Of a DNA stretch of 64,000 nt, positions 22,156 through 34,608 are shown in pieces. The stretch's first letter is position 1. Each line of letters begins with the position of its first letter. A program made the translations under genes and the position numbers. Origin of the DNA: Galeruca laticollis. Taxonomy: Eukaryota > Arthropoda > Insecta > Coleoptera > Chrysomelidae. The DNA is taken from NCBI GenBank assembly GCA_963921935.1, contig OY998181.1, positions 139,213,423 through 139,277,422 of the forward strand. Reading direction: 5' to 3'. The notes beneath the pieces are model-generated. The model was not told the DNA's origin. It saw nothing but the letters and a program-made list of their open reading frames with translations, and did not search any database.

Positions 22156-22601
22156 AGCCTCATCGGTTATTTTTCTTATATATAAGAAAAATTAAATAGA
22201 TACCATATCTAAACAAATTAAAAACGGGAAAACTAATAGTTATTTTTATAATAAATATGTAATATGAAATGCTCTATTTTTGTACCTCCTCGGAAGCGTT
22301 TTAGCCCACATGGAAATTTATATAGAATTTTTGAAAGGGCCTACAATGATGTTGAGGTTGAGGGAATTGAAAATAGTCTATTTTAATTTGGAAAACCATA
22401 TACCAAAATATTTATATACACCCCACAAAAATTATAGCATCACTCATTATTTTTTAAATATTTTAAATGCGTTGCCTGTTTTTCGTATTTTATTATTGTT
22501 ACGAATTAAAACACCAATAGATAAGCCTTTAGCAACATTTATTTTATATCATTTTAATCTACAGAGGAACGGTGCTTAAACTAAAACCAGCCAATGAATT
22601 T
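22156..22601. other. Gap, one unassigned reading frame
   Basis: A plus-strand frame from 22267 reads MKCSIFVPPRKRFSPHG and FERAYNDVEVEGIENS before a stop. I do not recognise it, and codons beyond are not sustained. The right part may contain the 3' end of the Tc1 element. Confidence 0.3.
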
Positions 22602-23292
22602 CTAATAGCGTGTGTTGCCGCCACTCGTTCCAATTACAGCTTCCATTCGTCTTGGAAGGCTTCTAAACAGGTTCTGGACGTATCCTTGCGGCATGTTTTC
22701 CCAGAAGTTAAAAAGGACATTTTGAAGATCATCTAGTGTTCTTATTGGTGCCGGATGTTGCTGAATTTGCCATCCTAGATGGTTCCTGACATGCTCTATT
22801 GGGTTAAGGTCCGGGCTACGTGCAGGCCAATTCAGGGTGGGTATCTCGACCTCTTCTAAGTACTGCCGAACCACTCTAGTTGCGTGTGGACGAGCATTAT
22901 CGTGCATTAGCACAGAGTTGTCACCGATATGGGGCATATAGGGCACTACATGGGGTTCTAGGATATTGGTTATGTACCCGTCAGCATTTAGTCTTCCATC
23001 ATTCACTGGTACTAACTCCGTGCGACCCTCGAAAGAAATTCCTCCCCAAACCATGATAGAGCCACCACCAAAGCTTTCAGTTTGACAAAAATTAACCTGT
23101 TCGTGCCGTTCACCAAGTCGCCTATATACACGCCTATCTGATGAATACAGACAGAATCTTGATTCATCCGTAACTAAAATATTGGACCAATCTTGAATAT
23201 TCCAATTTGCGTGTTCTCGAGCAAATTCCAATCTTGTTACTCGATGTTCTCTGGTAAGATGTGGACCTCTAGCTGGCACTCTGGCTCGTATA

Positions 23293-25870
23293 CAGTCAAA
23301 CCTCGATATAACAAACCTCAAGGGACCAAACCGAAAATTCGTTATATCGAGTATTTCGTTACAATGAGGTTCGTTATATTGAGGTTAGGTTAGCTGAAAA
23401 TTCACTACAACGAGGTTCACAAACGCCCTCGGTCGTGTTTTTTATATCATTCAAACATTGTGAAATCGTATGCTGTACAACTCTTTAATAGTATGAAACC
23501 GAAATAAAACTCATTTAAAAATGCTTCTTTATTTGACACTCACTTAAATAACCGTACATAATAATAAAATAAATAAAAACTACACACAGTAACTTAAAGC
23601 AGCGCCTACCACTAAAGATACATTTGCTTCCGTAACTGTTAGATTGCCTTTAAAACCTACACATATGTTTTATTAAAGATGTTGTTTTGACCTGTTTCTT
23701 AATTAAAAATACTTTAAATTATAAATACAGTAATTATAAAGAAAAAAAGCAAGTTACATAATTAAAAGAAAACATTAAGGCCTAATTCTAAAAAAACTGA
23801 AATTTTACGGTACAGAAATAAATATTACACAGTACTCATACTGTAGGTTACTACTGTACCATCATCGTAAAATAAATTTTTACAGTACAAATACACTGAA
23901 AAGATGAATGCATAAAAAGTTGCCTAATCTGCTTTTTGTATTTCGTTGTCGTCAGCGAGAAAAAGTCAGTGATGGTAGTCTGCTTACGTGTTGATGAAGT
24001 CCTTAGAGCAATCTAATTCGGTGATGGATTTCACTACACTGTCACTCAAACCACCCTTTTAAGAAAAAAAAACGCTTTAACACATTTAAAGCTTCACGAG
24101 CATCTTTTAAAGTTGGGTCAGGAATTTCACAACCTTGTTCATCCTCGTCGTCATCTTCGGCATCAGCATTTTCGTCAGGAACGGAGGTCACAGAGGAAAT
24201 GATTTCAGCGTCGATTAACTCCCCACACACTGCCACGTCGTCATCAAAAGTAACAAAGTCTTCGAACTCTGCATCCTTTTCTAGGTCAAGTGATTCTTTG
24301 ACTTTTTCCCAACCATCCGCGGTGTCTACTTCTTGTGTTGGAGGTTGTTCTGAATTGTCTTCAGTTGCGACAGTAAATCGACCTTTCTTGAAACAATTAG
24401 AAATCGTAGTTGCCCTAACTTTATTCCATGCTTTTGTTATCATCCACATAGCATCCAAGACATTTATATTTGTGGGTAAACGACTTTCCATGTCTCTAAG
24501 GAACTGCTGTACAACCTCTTTTCTATAATTTACCTTAAAACTTCGGATAATGCCCTGGTCAAGCGGCTGCAGTTTGGATGTTGTGTTTGGAGGCAAATAT
24601 ACGACCGTAATGTTACTCAGTTTAGGAATGTCTCCGTGTGCCGTACAGTTATCAATGAAGATGATATTTTTTTTCCTTTTCATCTCTTTGTTAAGACTTT
24701 GAAGCCATGTACCGAAAGCACCACAATTCATCCAAGCCTTTGTATTCGCCATGTAGTCTGTAGGAAGTTCAGTTACATTTTTAAAACAGCGTGGTTTTTG
24801 CGCTTTTCCAATAACTAGAGGCTTTAATTTGCGAGTCCCTGTGCAGTTTGCACCTAACATAACTGTTAAACGATGTTTGCTATTTTTCCCACCATGGCAT
24901 TTATCACCCTTAAATCACAATGTTTTGTCGGGTAAACATTTGAAAAACAATCCAGTTTCATCGGCATTGTAGATGTTTTCAGGTTCATATCCCTCAGTTA
25001 GCTGGGCAAGTTTATCTTTCCACTCAGTACAAACACCATCGTCCACTTTTGCACTTTCCCCGCACACTTTTCGAAAAATAAGTTCATTCCTCTTTTTGAA
25101 GTTTTCTAACCGTCCATTGCTAGCACGGAATTTCTCGTGTCCCAGTTCAGAAGCAAACTGTTGGGCTTTTTCTTGAAGAATTGGTCCACTTATTGCAATA
25201 TTATTATCTCGGTACTGCTTCAACCACTTAAGGACACATTCTTCTAAGTCCTTCAACTCACACGACTTTAACTTTTTGATTTTAGAACACAGTACCCTTC
25301 TGTCCTCGAACTTCTCTTTCTTTTTCAAAATGGTAGCCAATGTGCTGGGTGGTAAGCCAAACTCTTTTGCGATGTCCGATTTTTTTTCCGTCTGATTGTC
25401 TTCAACACACTTAATGATTTTCCGTTTACACTCCACGCTTATGGCGCACCGTTTCTTTTTGCTTTTTCCGTCCATCGTCACTTAACTGATACCCACGCAC
25501 CGCACAATCCAATAACTTCCACGGAAACTGAATAAACTACAGACTAGAGTGACGTGACTAAGCTTTCATGTCGATACACGATTATTTTTTGTACTGTACA
25601 TTTGTTGACGTTCGTTATAATGAGGTGCAGTCGTGGAAATTTCGTTACATAGAGGTGAAGTTCGCTAGATCGAGGTTCTAACTACGAAAAATTCATTGTA
25701 TCGAGGGTGATTTATTTTTACCGGGATTATTACAAATTCGTTATATTGAGGTTATGAGTACGGATTACTCGTTATGTAGAGGTGAAATTTACATTGATTC
25801 TTATGGATAGTGGTAGGGGATTTGAAAAAGTTCGTTATGTCAAGGAATTCGTTATATTAAGGTTTGACTG
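23293..25870 (-). mobile_element. pogo/Tigger DNA transposon, complete with TIRs and TA duplication
   Basis: The left terminus reads CAGTCAAACCTCGATATAAC; the right, reverse-complemented, reads CAGTCAAACCTTAATATAAC. TA flanks both ends (23291-23292 and 25871-25872). The element is 2578 bp. Both ends hold clusters of a 17-bp motif close to TTCGTTATATTGAGGTT, in the same orientation: about four near the left end and eight near the right. It lies inside the Tc1 transposase gene. Confidence 0.95.
24042..25475 (-). pseudogene. pogo/Tigger (jerky-like) transposase, single in-frame stop
   Basis: The ATG at 25475 starts MDGKSKKKRCAISVECKRK. A psq-type HTH follows (SDIAKEFGLPPSTLATILKK), then a CENP-B-type HTH with PILQEKAQQFASELGHEKFR. 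The DDE core has NADETGLFFKCLP, IIFIDNCTAHGDIPK and SKLQPLDQGIIRSFK, the three acidic residues. The C-terminus is acidic (DADAEDDDEDE-like). Length is about 477 codons, normal for the family. The only visible lesion is the TGA at 24915-24917 between DKTL and FKGDKC; the codon family usually has a residue there. This is one of the best-preserved elements in the window. Confidence 0.92.
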
Positions 25871-26298
25871 TACCTGCTTCTCTCAGCCTATTTCGAACTG
25901 TTTGTAGGCTTATTCGGACAATACGAGCAGCCAACAGATCTGTTTGCAGCCTTCGAGCGGTTGTATGCCTAATTCTTAACGCCGTTAGCCTCAAATAACG
26001 ATCATCCACTACCGAAGTTACCCTTCCGCGGCCTTGTCCGGGTCTTCTGATTAGCAGCCCTATTTCTTTGGTAGCTAATAACAACTCTGGATATGGTGCT
26101 TTGTTGAACTCCAATTACCCCGGCGACGTATCTTTGACTGCGGCCATCTAGTATGAGCGCGATGATTCTAGCGGCTTCTTCATTCATCACATGATTTACT
26201 CGAGCATTTTTGCTTCCAAAAAAAATTGTAAGAAATTTTGATAATTTTTTACTCATGATAAGAAACCAGAAATATCTATTAAGTTGATACATATACAT

Positions 26299-26706
26299 AT
26301 TGTCCCAAAAAACTAAAATTAAGTATTAAAAATATCCTAAAATACCAGTGATGCGATAATTTTTGTATTCTGCATATTTGAAGAAGTTGAAATTATTTTT
26401 GGTGTTTGTGACTTTTTTAATATATTTTTGTATTTTTTCAAGAATGACTTGAAAAATGCACATTATATCTTAATCTTTAAAACTGTGTAAAAATGTTGAT
26501 TATTTTCGTTTTCTTGAGGGAGTCGATTTAACATTCCCTGTCCCAGGTGGAGATGCTCATGGAAATGGGTCTAAAGTTGGATATTTTATATAAGGGTGTA
26601 ATGCGTATTGCCCAGGTAAGCCCAAAAGAGAGTTCAATTAAATTTAACTGATTTATTTCTATAAAAAATATTATTTACAATGACAAAAATAAACTAAAAT
26701 TCAATA

Positions 26707-26764
<58 letters not shown>

Positions 26765-28859
26765 ATGTTTTTTTAAGAAAACGATTACTTAACCAAACGC
26801 AAAACTAAAAATTTCATACTAAGAGCATAGATTTGAACTTAATCAATAGATACAGAATCTAGACAACCTTCAGGAGGGAAAACAAATATTTAAAAAAACA
26901 TATTGCAAGCAGAATTAAGATATATTGAGAAATTAAAGTTTATCGAGGAGTACTAAGAAAATTTATTATCTACCCTGTATATAAAATGTCCATATTCATA
27001 AACAGTGGCATACTGACCTTGTGTGAGTTGTAGCATGCATCCGGTTGAGTGAAAAACGCAACAAAATCCAGTTTTGATAATATTTCTCAATACATTTACT
27101 GATTATGTATTAGAGAAGGATATTGCTGTTAGCATATCATTTTATTCATTTATTCTTGGTCTGAATATTCTCTAAAACCAATAATTGATGATTAAAAAGC
27201 ACATAAAGTTTAAGGCACAATAACCATCAGATAATCAAAAATAATAATAAAATTTACCCATTCAAAATCACATATCATGTCTGAGGTTAGGTCTCATTTT
27301 TAGTACACAATAATGTGTAAGTTTTGGAAAATTTTGGTAATACAAAATAGAAAACAAGGAAACTAATCTTTTGAATCATTTTAAGAACATAATATTCTAT
27401 GGGCAGGCACATGAATCCAAAATATGAGTTTTATGATACTACATGATATCGAGTAGATGAAAATTGTTATAAAAATACTCGATAAAATTGTAAATAACGA
27501 AAAATTGTAAATATTAGTTTAAAGTTAACGGGAAGTGTAGTGAAAAGTGCGGAAAACTTGCGATAGTTTAGAAATTTCGGGACACAAAAATTTCCAACCT
27601 ACAAAAAGTTTCTTTCCCAAAAGTCCAGTAAATGGGGTATCAATCGACAGGGAATTTTTGATAATACCTAATGTAGATATTAAAAGTGAAAAATATTGAT
27701 ACATAACAAAATAGTTATCACTTGAAAAAGTAATTTCAATAGAAATGTCATATTTTTGGTTGACATGACTTAATTTTAATCAAAGCATGCGATGAAATTT
27801 GGGAAGATTATAAATATGACTTCGACAGTGGATGGCAGGGGAGTCACTTTGCAAACAGAGGTGGAGATGCATAATTTTTTATTGAAAATCAAGGCTTCTA
27901 GAATTTTCTTCGAGGTCTGTTCGAGATATATCAGCTGAGAGACGAAAAAGACTATCTTTCAAGTGAAGAATAGTGAGTAGTAATCAATTAAAACTTAATA
28001 CATACCTTTTTTAAACTATTTTTATGAACTTTCCATCGCATTTGTGTAAAACTGGACTCGATACACCAATAATAATATTATAACCACCATTATACTTCCT
28101 ATCAGTTGACTTGATATATATAATAGATAAATCATACGTGTATATTATAACTTTCACACGATGATATAATGCTAGTGATCATATAAAACCATAATTCAAG
28201 CAATAAACTATAAACTAATAAGAATGAGTGACCATTAGTCACAACAACTTCTTGTATGAATCATACAATGTAATAAAATACAGTTTTACCAAAATATAGA
28301 TAGTAGAACTATGGTACTTTCGAACTACGAACCTACCATGGAGGTTTGATTTGTAAAAGGTTAATTAAAACTCATAGATATGATATAAACGCTCCAATTT
28401 GAATTTTATATTGTATAGTTTGGTTCTTTCATATTTCCTTAAAAGTTTTAATTTAATAATAATAACAACGTATTTTTCAATTTATTGTGTTAAAAAAATA
28501 AAGATTACTTCTTGTATGTTGATCTCATTGGTTGTTGCTTATACCTCTCACAACTAGGTATCGCCACTGTTTGCAGAAGGATTTTCAATTTAGCCCATTG
28601 TATGAGATAAGAGTTACTCATCATAAGGTAAGATACTGGGTGAGTAAAATAAAATATAAAACTACATTTAATCACATTCAAAAATTTATTTTCATAAAAA
28701 AGGTGAGCTAGCCGGACAAATATGAATAAAAAGAGTAAAATATAAACTATCATAATAAGATAATAAAATTGTATAAATAATATGGTAATATTCTTCTGAA
28801 ATAATTAAAATAGACTAATAAAAATAATAATATTAAAAAAAATAATATAATATATATAT
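26299..28859. other. Long AT-rich stretch without recognised genes
   Basis: No transposon motif or sustained coding frame was seen on either strand. It contains the CT/AT microsatellite listed separately. A reading frame at 28505-28753 (minus) is hydrophobic and AT-driven and I do not support it. Confidence 0.45.
26709..26762. repeat. Compound (CT)n(AT)n microsatellite
   Basis: About ten CT units run directly into about sixteen AT units. Confidence 0.95.
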
Positions 28860-29104
28860 GTATCGCCAAGTACGACTTTGGGGACAATTCATCTCTACAT
28901 GTATGAGTTTGAGGACATTTCGCATGTTTCGGGTCTGTCCTCAAACTTGGATAGGTACCCATATATAACTTCGGGGACAGTTGAAGTTTGAGGACTCCGG
29001 ATTAAAAGTTTGGGGACTTCGGGCTGACCATAGAAGTTGTAACGTAATATATAATATATAAGGACGTCGGGCTGATCATAGAAGTTATAACGTAATATAT
29101 ATAC
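28860..29104. repeat. Degenerate minisatellite with GGGGAC / GAGGAC words
   Basis: The words TTTGGGGACA, GAGTTTGAGGACA, CTTCGGGGACAG, GTTTGAGGACTCC and GTTTGGGGACTTCGG recur irregularly. The right end holds two clearer 48-base copies: 29014-29061 and 29062-29104, each with TCGGGCTGA, CATAGAAGTT and AACGTAATATATA. It ends at a TA microsatellite, suggesting slippage growth. Confidence 0.65.
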
Positions 29105-29106
29105 GA

Positions 29107-29168
<62 letters not shown>
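29107..29168. repeat. (TA)n microsatellite
   Basis: About thirty uninterrupted TA units. Confidence 0.97.
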
Positions 29169-29170
<2 letters not shown>

Positions 29171-30099
29171 AAGCAGTTTCATTTGGTTGTATTCAATTTA
29201 ATAAGGATTAATAGTATTACTGAAATAAGTCAAATTGATTTTCCCATCTTATGCTTTATTAGCCATCATTTTAACGAATATTTGTAGAATTGTATAAGGA
29301 AAAGACATGTTTAAATCAGTTATAGATACAGATAATAAAAACAGTGAACAAAATCCTCGTTATATTACTTAAGGATTGTGTATATAAGCAGTGGCAGTTA
29401 CGAAACAATCTATATTTCTAATTGTAATGAGAAATGGGATAGTTTAGTTTCTACATGAATCTGTGAAACTCACGTAAGCTACTGATGAAAGTCGTAAGCA
29501 GAGAACACAATGTTAATCAAATTTCCGTTGAATAAAATCCCGGTTTGAGATTTATTTCACACATTTTCTACATTTTCATCACCAAGTTCATTCATACTTC
29601 TTGTATATGTCGCATTGGCTCTGTCATTTCTTGTCTAACAATTTATAATTTTATTACGTGTCCAAATTACTTCTGAAAAATTTTTCACAATGTACTTTCC
29701 ATATTTTTCTATTCTCAACAAAATGATATTTCTGATTCTTGTTAGCATTATTTGAGTTACCCAACACATTATGTAAAGTATTGCTTCAATAAAATATTTA
29801 TGAAGTTCTTAAAGTTTGACAGTACATTATGTTTATTAAAATAGAAAAATGTATGCAAACAATCCTTTATATATTAGGTAGTTAAGTTAGGAGAGTTTGT
29901 TGAAAATGAAAAAGACATACGTGACATAATTTTGACGGTTGTTGAGAAATTTTTTTGATCAAAAACGATTATCGAAAATCATAGGGGAGAATATTGAAAT
30001 ATTGACCAGTTAATGACATGAGAATACAGATTTTATAGTGTACTAGGGTATGTATGTATTCTATTCAAAAATTAATAATAGAAATATTAGGAAATGAGA
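29169..30099. other. AT-rich gap, nothing recognised
   Basis: No supported gene or repeat. Confidence 0.4.
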
Positions 30100-30315
30100 G
30101 CAAAAGAATAACTTATTCCGAGTCAGATTGTCAGACTCTGGTGGAGATAATTTTAAAGAAAAGACATTCTAGAGTGTAAGAAAATTGATTCAGTCACTTG
30201 GAAGCAAAAGATAAAAGCGTGGGAAGAAGTTGCAGAGACATATATTTCATTGACAATTGAGCCCAGAGTTTTTGAACAATAACGTTGTAAATTTGGTAAT
30301 TTAAAAAAGATAGTG
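30100..30315 (+). pseudogene. Myb/SANT-like Harbinger partner fragment
   Basis: The fragment reads YSESDCQTLVEIILKK and, after a one-base shift near 30170, DSVTWKQKIKAWEEVAETY, IEPRVFEQ, then a TAA and RCKFGNLKK. The pattern Y(S/T)...L...I......TWK.K..AW..V...Y......R....LR.K..NLK is that of the Myb/SANT-like regulatory proteins carried by Harbinger elements. It is similar in type to the later exon at 52948. No transposase is nearby. Confidence 0.6.
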
Positions 30316-31055
30316 TACGTTGTAGGAGTTCATATAAAAATAGAACACGTGTAGGAGTTTTGGAAGAAAGAAGAGAACAATTTAAAGAAAGGTTTGGTTA
30401 ATTTTTTATCAGATTCAGAAACAGTGTATGTTGCAGAAGTTTTTTTTTATTGTTTGACATTGAAGGTTTTTTTTTGTAGATTGTAATTTAATATAATTTT
30501 TCTTATAAGGTAATATTAACGTAGGAAAGGATAATCCAAAAGAAAACAAAGATCTTTGTTTGGGATATATAAGAGAAACAGCTCCTGTATAAGTTGAAGG
30601 TAAGAAATTTTGTTATAAAATTTGAATAAATTTAGAAATTTTTATATATAATAATTTTTGGTGACAAAAGAAAGAATTATATACATGATGTTTCTCAAAT
30701 AGACAACACAATTTGAGTTTATAGTTTATTAAAAAAAAAGGTGTTAAAAAAGGTATATCTAGTTCTAATATTGTTATTAAGAGATAGAATAAATACCTCA
30801 TTTGTAAATGTAAACAATTTGTCAATAGTTCAATATATGTATTAAAATTTAAAATAACATAAATTTATTTGAAAAAAATATAAAAAAAGGAGATATAGAT
30901 TAATAATACAATTCTTTCAAGAACCGACTGCCTGTAGAAGAGTCATACTGTCTAGAGCCGGAGCAAACATATTTACATCTATTTAAGACAGTTCAGCAAC
31001 TTCTAAATAATACAAATTAAATTTTACTCACCTTTTATGTAATATTATAAATATT

Positions 31056-31128
<73 letters not shown>

Positions 31129-31893
31129 ATCTGTGTTTGGCAGTCTGTATTGTTCTGAATTCGAAAAATATTACTCCCTAAGCAAAAATGTTGAAAAAAA
31201 ATATTGTACAAATTTAATATTAAGGTTAATTAAGAAGTAGAATAGAATAATTATCAACCATACCTATATTTTTCATTTATCTTATAACTGATATTCAATC
31301 ATTTTGCTTAATATATGAACTTAGTTTATAGTACAAGGAGCGATTATTTCACGGAGACAATATTAGGCAATATCTATTTGTTTATGAGCGATAAGTGATA
31401 CATTGTCGCTCGATCGACGCGTAGCGCAGCACGGGCAATCTGTTGAAAGCGAGAAAGAACTTTTTGCTCGAATTGCACATAAGAATTCATTCTACAACCA
31501 CATTATTTTAGGAGATGCATATGTTTTTAAAAACCATAAAACAATGAGTCAATATTGAATGATGATGTTAAATATATTGTAACAGTTTAATTATCATTCA
31601 AAACGTAACAATTTGAAAACTACCTACAAATGAAATCAATTTGTTGTATAAAATTCACTTTATTTTTTTATTTTCCCGAAAAATTGCTTTTAAAACTAAA
31701 ACCAACCAAATGACGTTTTATTTGACGTATTAGATATTTTTATTCGTTTATCCCATAAAACAAGGATTATCGATCCTAAAGTACATATAAAATTGGTTGA
31801 TATCATATTTTAGCATTTGTATTGAGGCAGGATACTAACCCTGCCCAGCCTGTTCTGAAACCAACCGCCGACTAAGACAAGAGTAGTGTTCGT
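30316..31893. other. AT-rich gap with a microsatellite
   Basis: Apart from the TA repeat listed next, I see nothing. A more GC-rich patch at 31390-31480 is not assignable. Confidence 0.4.
31059..31125. repeat. (TA)n microsatellite
   Basis: About thirty-three uninterrupted AT units. Confidence 0.97.
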
Positions 31894-33997
31894 TTCACGA
31901 AAGTTGAAGCCAACTGAAGTTGCAGTCGTATGCGCCAAATTGTTGTCAAAACCACCGCCATATTGTAAAATTGAAAATCAGTAGCGTAACGATTTCACGT
32001 TATATAGGTTAACACAAAATTAGAATAATAATAATAATAAAAATAATTTATTTAGCATGATATGATAATTCTTTTGAAGATTGCTGGTGTATTCAAAGTT
32101 TTATCCCTATGTTGCTTATAGGTTATGGTTAGGAAAACAAACACTACTAAAAGTTTAATGAAGTGTAGTATTTAAATTAAAAACAAACTAATTTGGCTTG
32201 TCAAAAAACGTAAAAAAAAACAAAATAGGAAGTTATTAGATTGTATATATTAATTTATGAAATATAGATGTAGATAAATTCCAATTCAACATAGAGCAAA
32301 TACAAATTTTAATTATAAACAAAATACCCTTACACAAAGATTCAAATACACATTTTATTTTTCATTAGGATAGTATGCATGTTTCTCTGTTTTTATTATT
32401 TTACAAACTTCCTCTTCATCTGAAATTTGCATGACATATTTTTGTTTTTTCAAATGCCTTATTGAATTTTTCCAATTGTTCGTAGTTTAAATTGATGATG
32501 AAATCATAAATTTTGGAAACAGAACCCTGTTGAATTGAAGTATTTTTTGAAAAATAAATTCCAATTACAATTACTCTTCTTATTTCTTCTAAGCTAAGTG
32601 TAAAGCTTGTGCGCTGCACCTTTCTCCAATAAAATGAATTACTCCTTTTTGATAATTCAATTAAGTTACGGATATCTTATCTATATAAAAATCATAGTCT
32701 GATGTAGTGCTGGCCGTACCTGAAACAAACACACTCTCCTGCAATATCCTGTCGTAACACCTGATGTTAATTTACTATACCATTTTAAAATCTTTTGACA
32801 AGTATTTCATATTTGTGTCCCACAAGTGTTTTCGGGATTTGTACCATTGTACCATCCTTTAAATTATAATAACAAGTAAGTAAAAATATAATATTCAAGT
32901 TATGGTTGTCTGATAAGTAGATACTATCACTTTCAATGTAAAATTTAATTCTGGATGGACACATTCCACGAATTTTTTTTCAGTCCCTGCGACAATAATC
33001 AACTTCTCTGTTCTGTAATCTCTTCCACATTATTTAAATATAAAACATATTGATTGATATTAACTTCGTGAGAATTATTTTCTCCTTGTAGACCTATCTT
33101 ATTAATCGCTTTGAGAATCACTCAAAAATTCGATAACACTAGTACATTTGCCAGACGATCCTGTATTTACAATCTACAGCATTCTTGAACTAATACTTCA
33201 AATAATTGCTTCCCGATTAATTTCAAACCTATTCCTAAGACATCGTACTATCCCTTAGATTGCAAGTGCGAGCTGTTGATGCATGTTTCATCAGTATACA
33301 CAATATTCCAGCCTTCGGTTCTGTATTTAATAATATTTTCTAAAAAATGAAATCTCTTAAGGCGAATATCATCCGATTCCGTAATCACCTTTCTGTTGTC
33401 CTTAGTATGCTGCCATCTACAATAAAGGTATTATTTCTAATTAAATACTTAATTTTTCAATGTTTATTGTAGTTTTATTTTAATTTTTGTAGCCGCCACA
33501 AAGAAGTTCTACTTATAGTAAACTCACGTAAAATAATGTGGAAAATACTTACCTAGAAAAAAATGAACATATTCCAATATAGAACTATTTTTCTCTTAAC
33601 ACTATTAAACGTATTTCTAGCTTAAAACTCATGCTAGAAGTAAACTGACAGAAGTTTTTTCTTGTAATTAATTTTAGTATCTTTATTATTCAATTTCATC
33701 AAACTTACATTTTAAAGTAGGAGCCCTTTTCTACAGGATGTTGAACTTGTAAATTATGTCCCGAATCCTTTGCTGTTCTCCCTCCAAATTTTAGTTCATT
33801 CACTATGATAATTTTTGCTTTTACACCAACAAGTTTTTTTTAGTAAATAAGGTTTTACATTAAATAAAGCCCATGACACTCACTTATAAACTGGGTAAAC
33901 GTCTTACAATATTAAAAATCGAAAATATTCAATAAATAAACAACGAGAAACATAATCCTCAAATGTCAAATTATACAGTGGCTTCAACTTTCGTGAA
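31894..33997. mobile_element. TIR-bounded DNA transposon with a DDE fragment, 2.1 kb
   Basis: TTCACGAAAGTTGAAGCCAA starts at 31894. The right end at 33976-33997, reverse-complemented, reads TTCACGAAAGTTGAAGCC followed by ACTG. The inverted repeats agree over about 22 bases with one indel. The true outer ends and target duplication are unclear. A transposase-like fragment lies inside on the minus strand. Confidence 0.65.
33252..33392 (-). pseudogene. IS630/DDE_3-like transposase fragment
   Basis: The fragment reads DDIRLKRFHFLENIIKYRTE, then GWNIVYTDETCINSSH. The YxDETxxxxSH block around the first catalytic Asp is characteristic of a DDE_3-type (Tc1-related) insect family that usually has Trp where Cys stands here. 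A TAG stop follows soon after (QSKG*). Downstream sequence to about 33030 has scattered stops and no clear second or third acidic block. It lies within the TIR-bounded element 31894-33997, supporting its identity as that element's transposase. An open stretch near 33840-33715 ending in donor ATG|GTAAGT may be an upstream exon but is not recognised. Confidence 0.55.
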
Positions 33998-34413
33998 TTG
34001 GAGTATACATAATAATGTTACTGTGGAAAAATGGTTTTTGATATCTATTGCTTGACTTAATTTTTATTAGCTATTTTGCATGTTGGTTTATGACATACCT
34101 TACTAAATTAAATTGAATTCTCCATAGTGATTTAATAAATAGGAAATATTTTTTTATATATAAAATTACTAACATCAAACTAAAATCTTTTATTAATTTT
34201 TAAACTGCAGGTATTAACTAAAATTATGCAGCATGAAAAGTATAAACAATTAAACGAAGGTCCTGTTAGACATACTTTTATTGTTATAAAATTAAAACAA
34301 TGGAAAGGCTTAAAAGATATAAACTAAAAGTTCATAAGTACTAAATTCTAACCCCAGAATTAAAACATTTCCATATGCGTCCGCTACTATTTATTTTATA
34401 AATATTGCAGTTA
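33998..34413. other. AT-rich gap, nothing recognised
   Basis: No supported feature. Confidence 0.4.
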
Positions 34414-34608
34414 TCATTTCCTTATAGTGTTATTGATGAAAGCTTTTAATGTCTCTGCAGTCCTATCTCTCAAAATGTCGTGGTTATTAATAGCTTCCTT
34501 ACAATTTTTTAAGCTAGGTAGCTTCTTCTCTGTTAAATAATCATGACAAACTTCAAAAACTTTATTCTTCTCTTCGGTAGTCCAAATTTTTTTGATACCT
34601 ACAAAATA
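34414..34608 (-). pseudogene. Myb-like C-terminal exon of a Crypton-type gene
   Basis: It follows the acceptor ATATTTTGTAG. It reads KKIWTTEEKNKVFEVCHDYL, KLPSLKNCKEAINN and RDRTAETLKAFINNTIRK, then a stop. The pattern W(T/S)xEE...F......P....C.......L..R....LK..I.N.I is a C-terminal module that also ends the Crypton-like gene at 37846-40532 (see there). Sequence identity between the two is low, so they are different families. No recombinase domain lies nearby. Confidence 0.5.

Larger units (their letters stand above)
22602..26258 (-). pseudogene. Tc1-like transposase, split by a Tigger element
   Basis: This is an IS630/Tc1-family DDE transposase. N-terminal part (26258-25873): paired HTH domain, MNEEAARIIALILDGRSQRY and VAGVIGVQQSTISRVV, then the GRPR-like RRPGQGRGRVTS and LRIRHTTARRLQTDLL. 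C-terminal part (23290-22602): ILVTDESRFCLYSSD (first Asp), VWGGISFEGRTELV, VLMHDNARPHATRVV (second Asp), and WPARSPDLNPIEHV with the third acidic residue. One frameshift lies near 26065. The Tigger element sits at a TA within codons for REAG|IRARVPARGP; removing it with one TA keeps the frame. Apart from these the gene is complete. Confidence 0.92.

Noticed and set aside
26709..26762. Repeat block as a CRISPR-like array
   Set aside because: Simple CT/AT microsatellite with no spacers.
28505..28962. Hydrophobic minus-strand frames resembling membrane proteins
   Set aside because: AT-driven Phe/Leu/Ile/Tyr composition with no conserved blocks; no splice context.
28895..29182. Minus-strand frame with repeated Tyr-Ile
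   Set aside because: It is a translation of the TA microsatellite and adjacent minisatellite.
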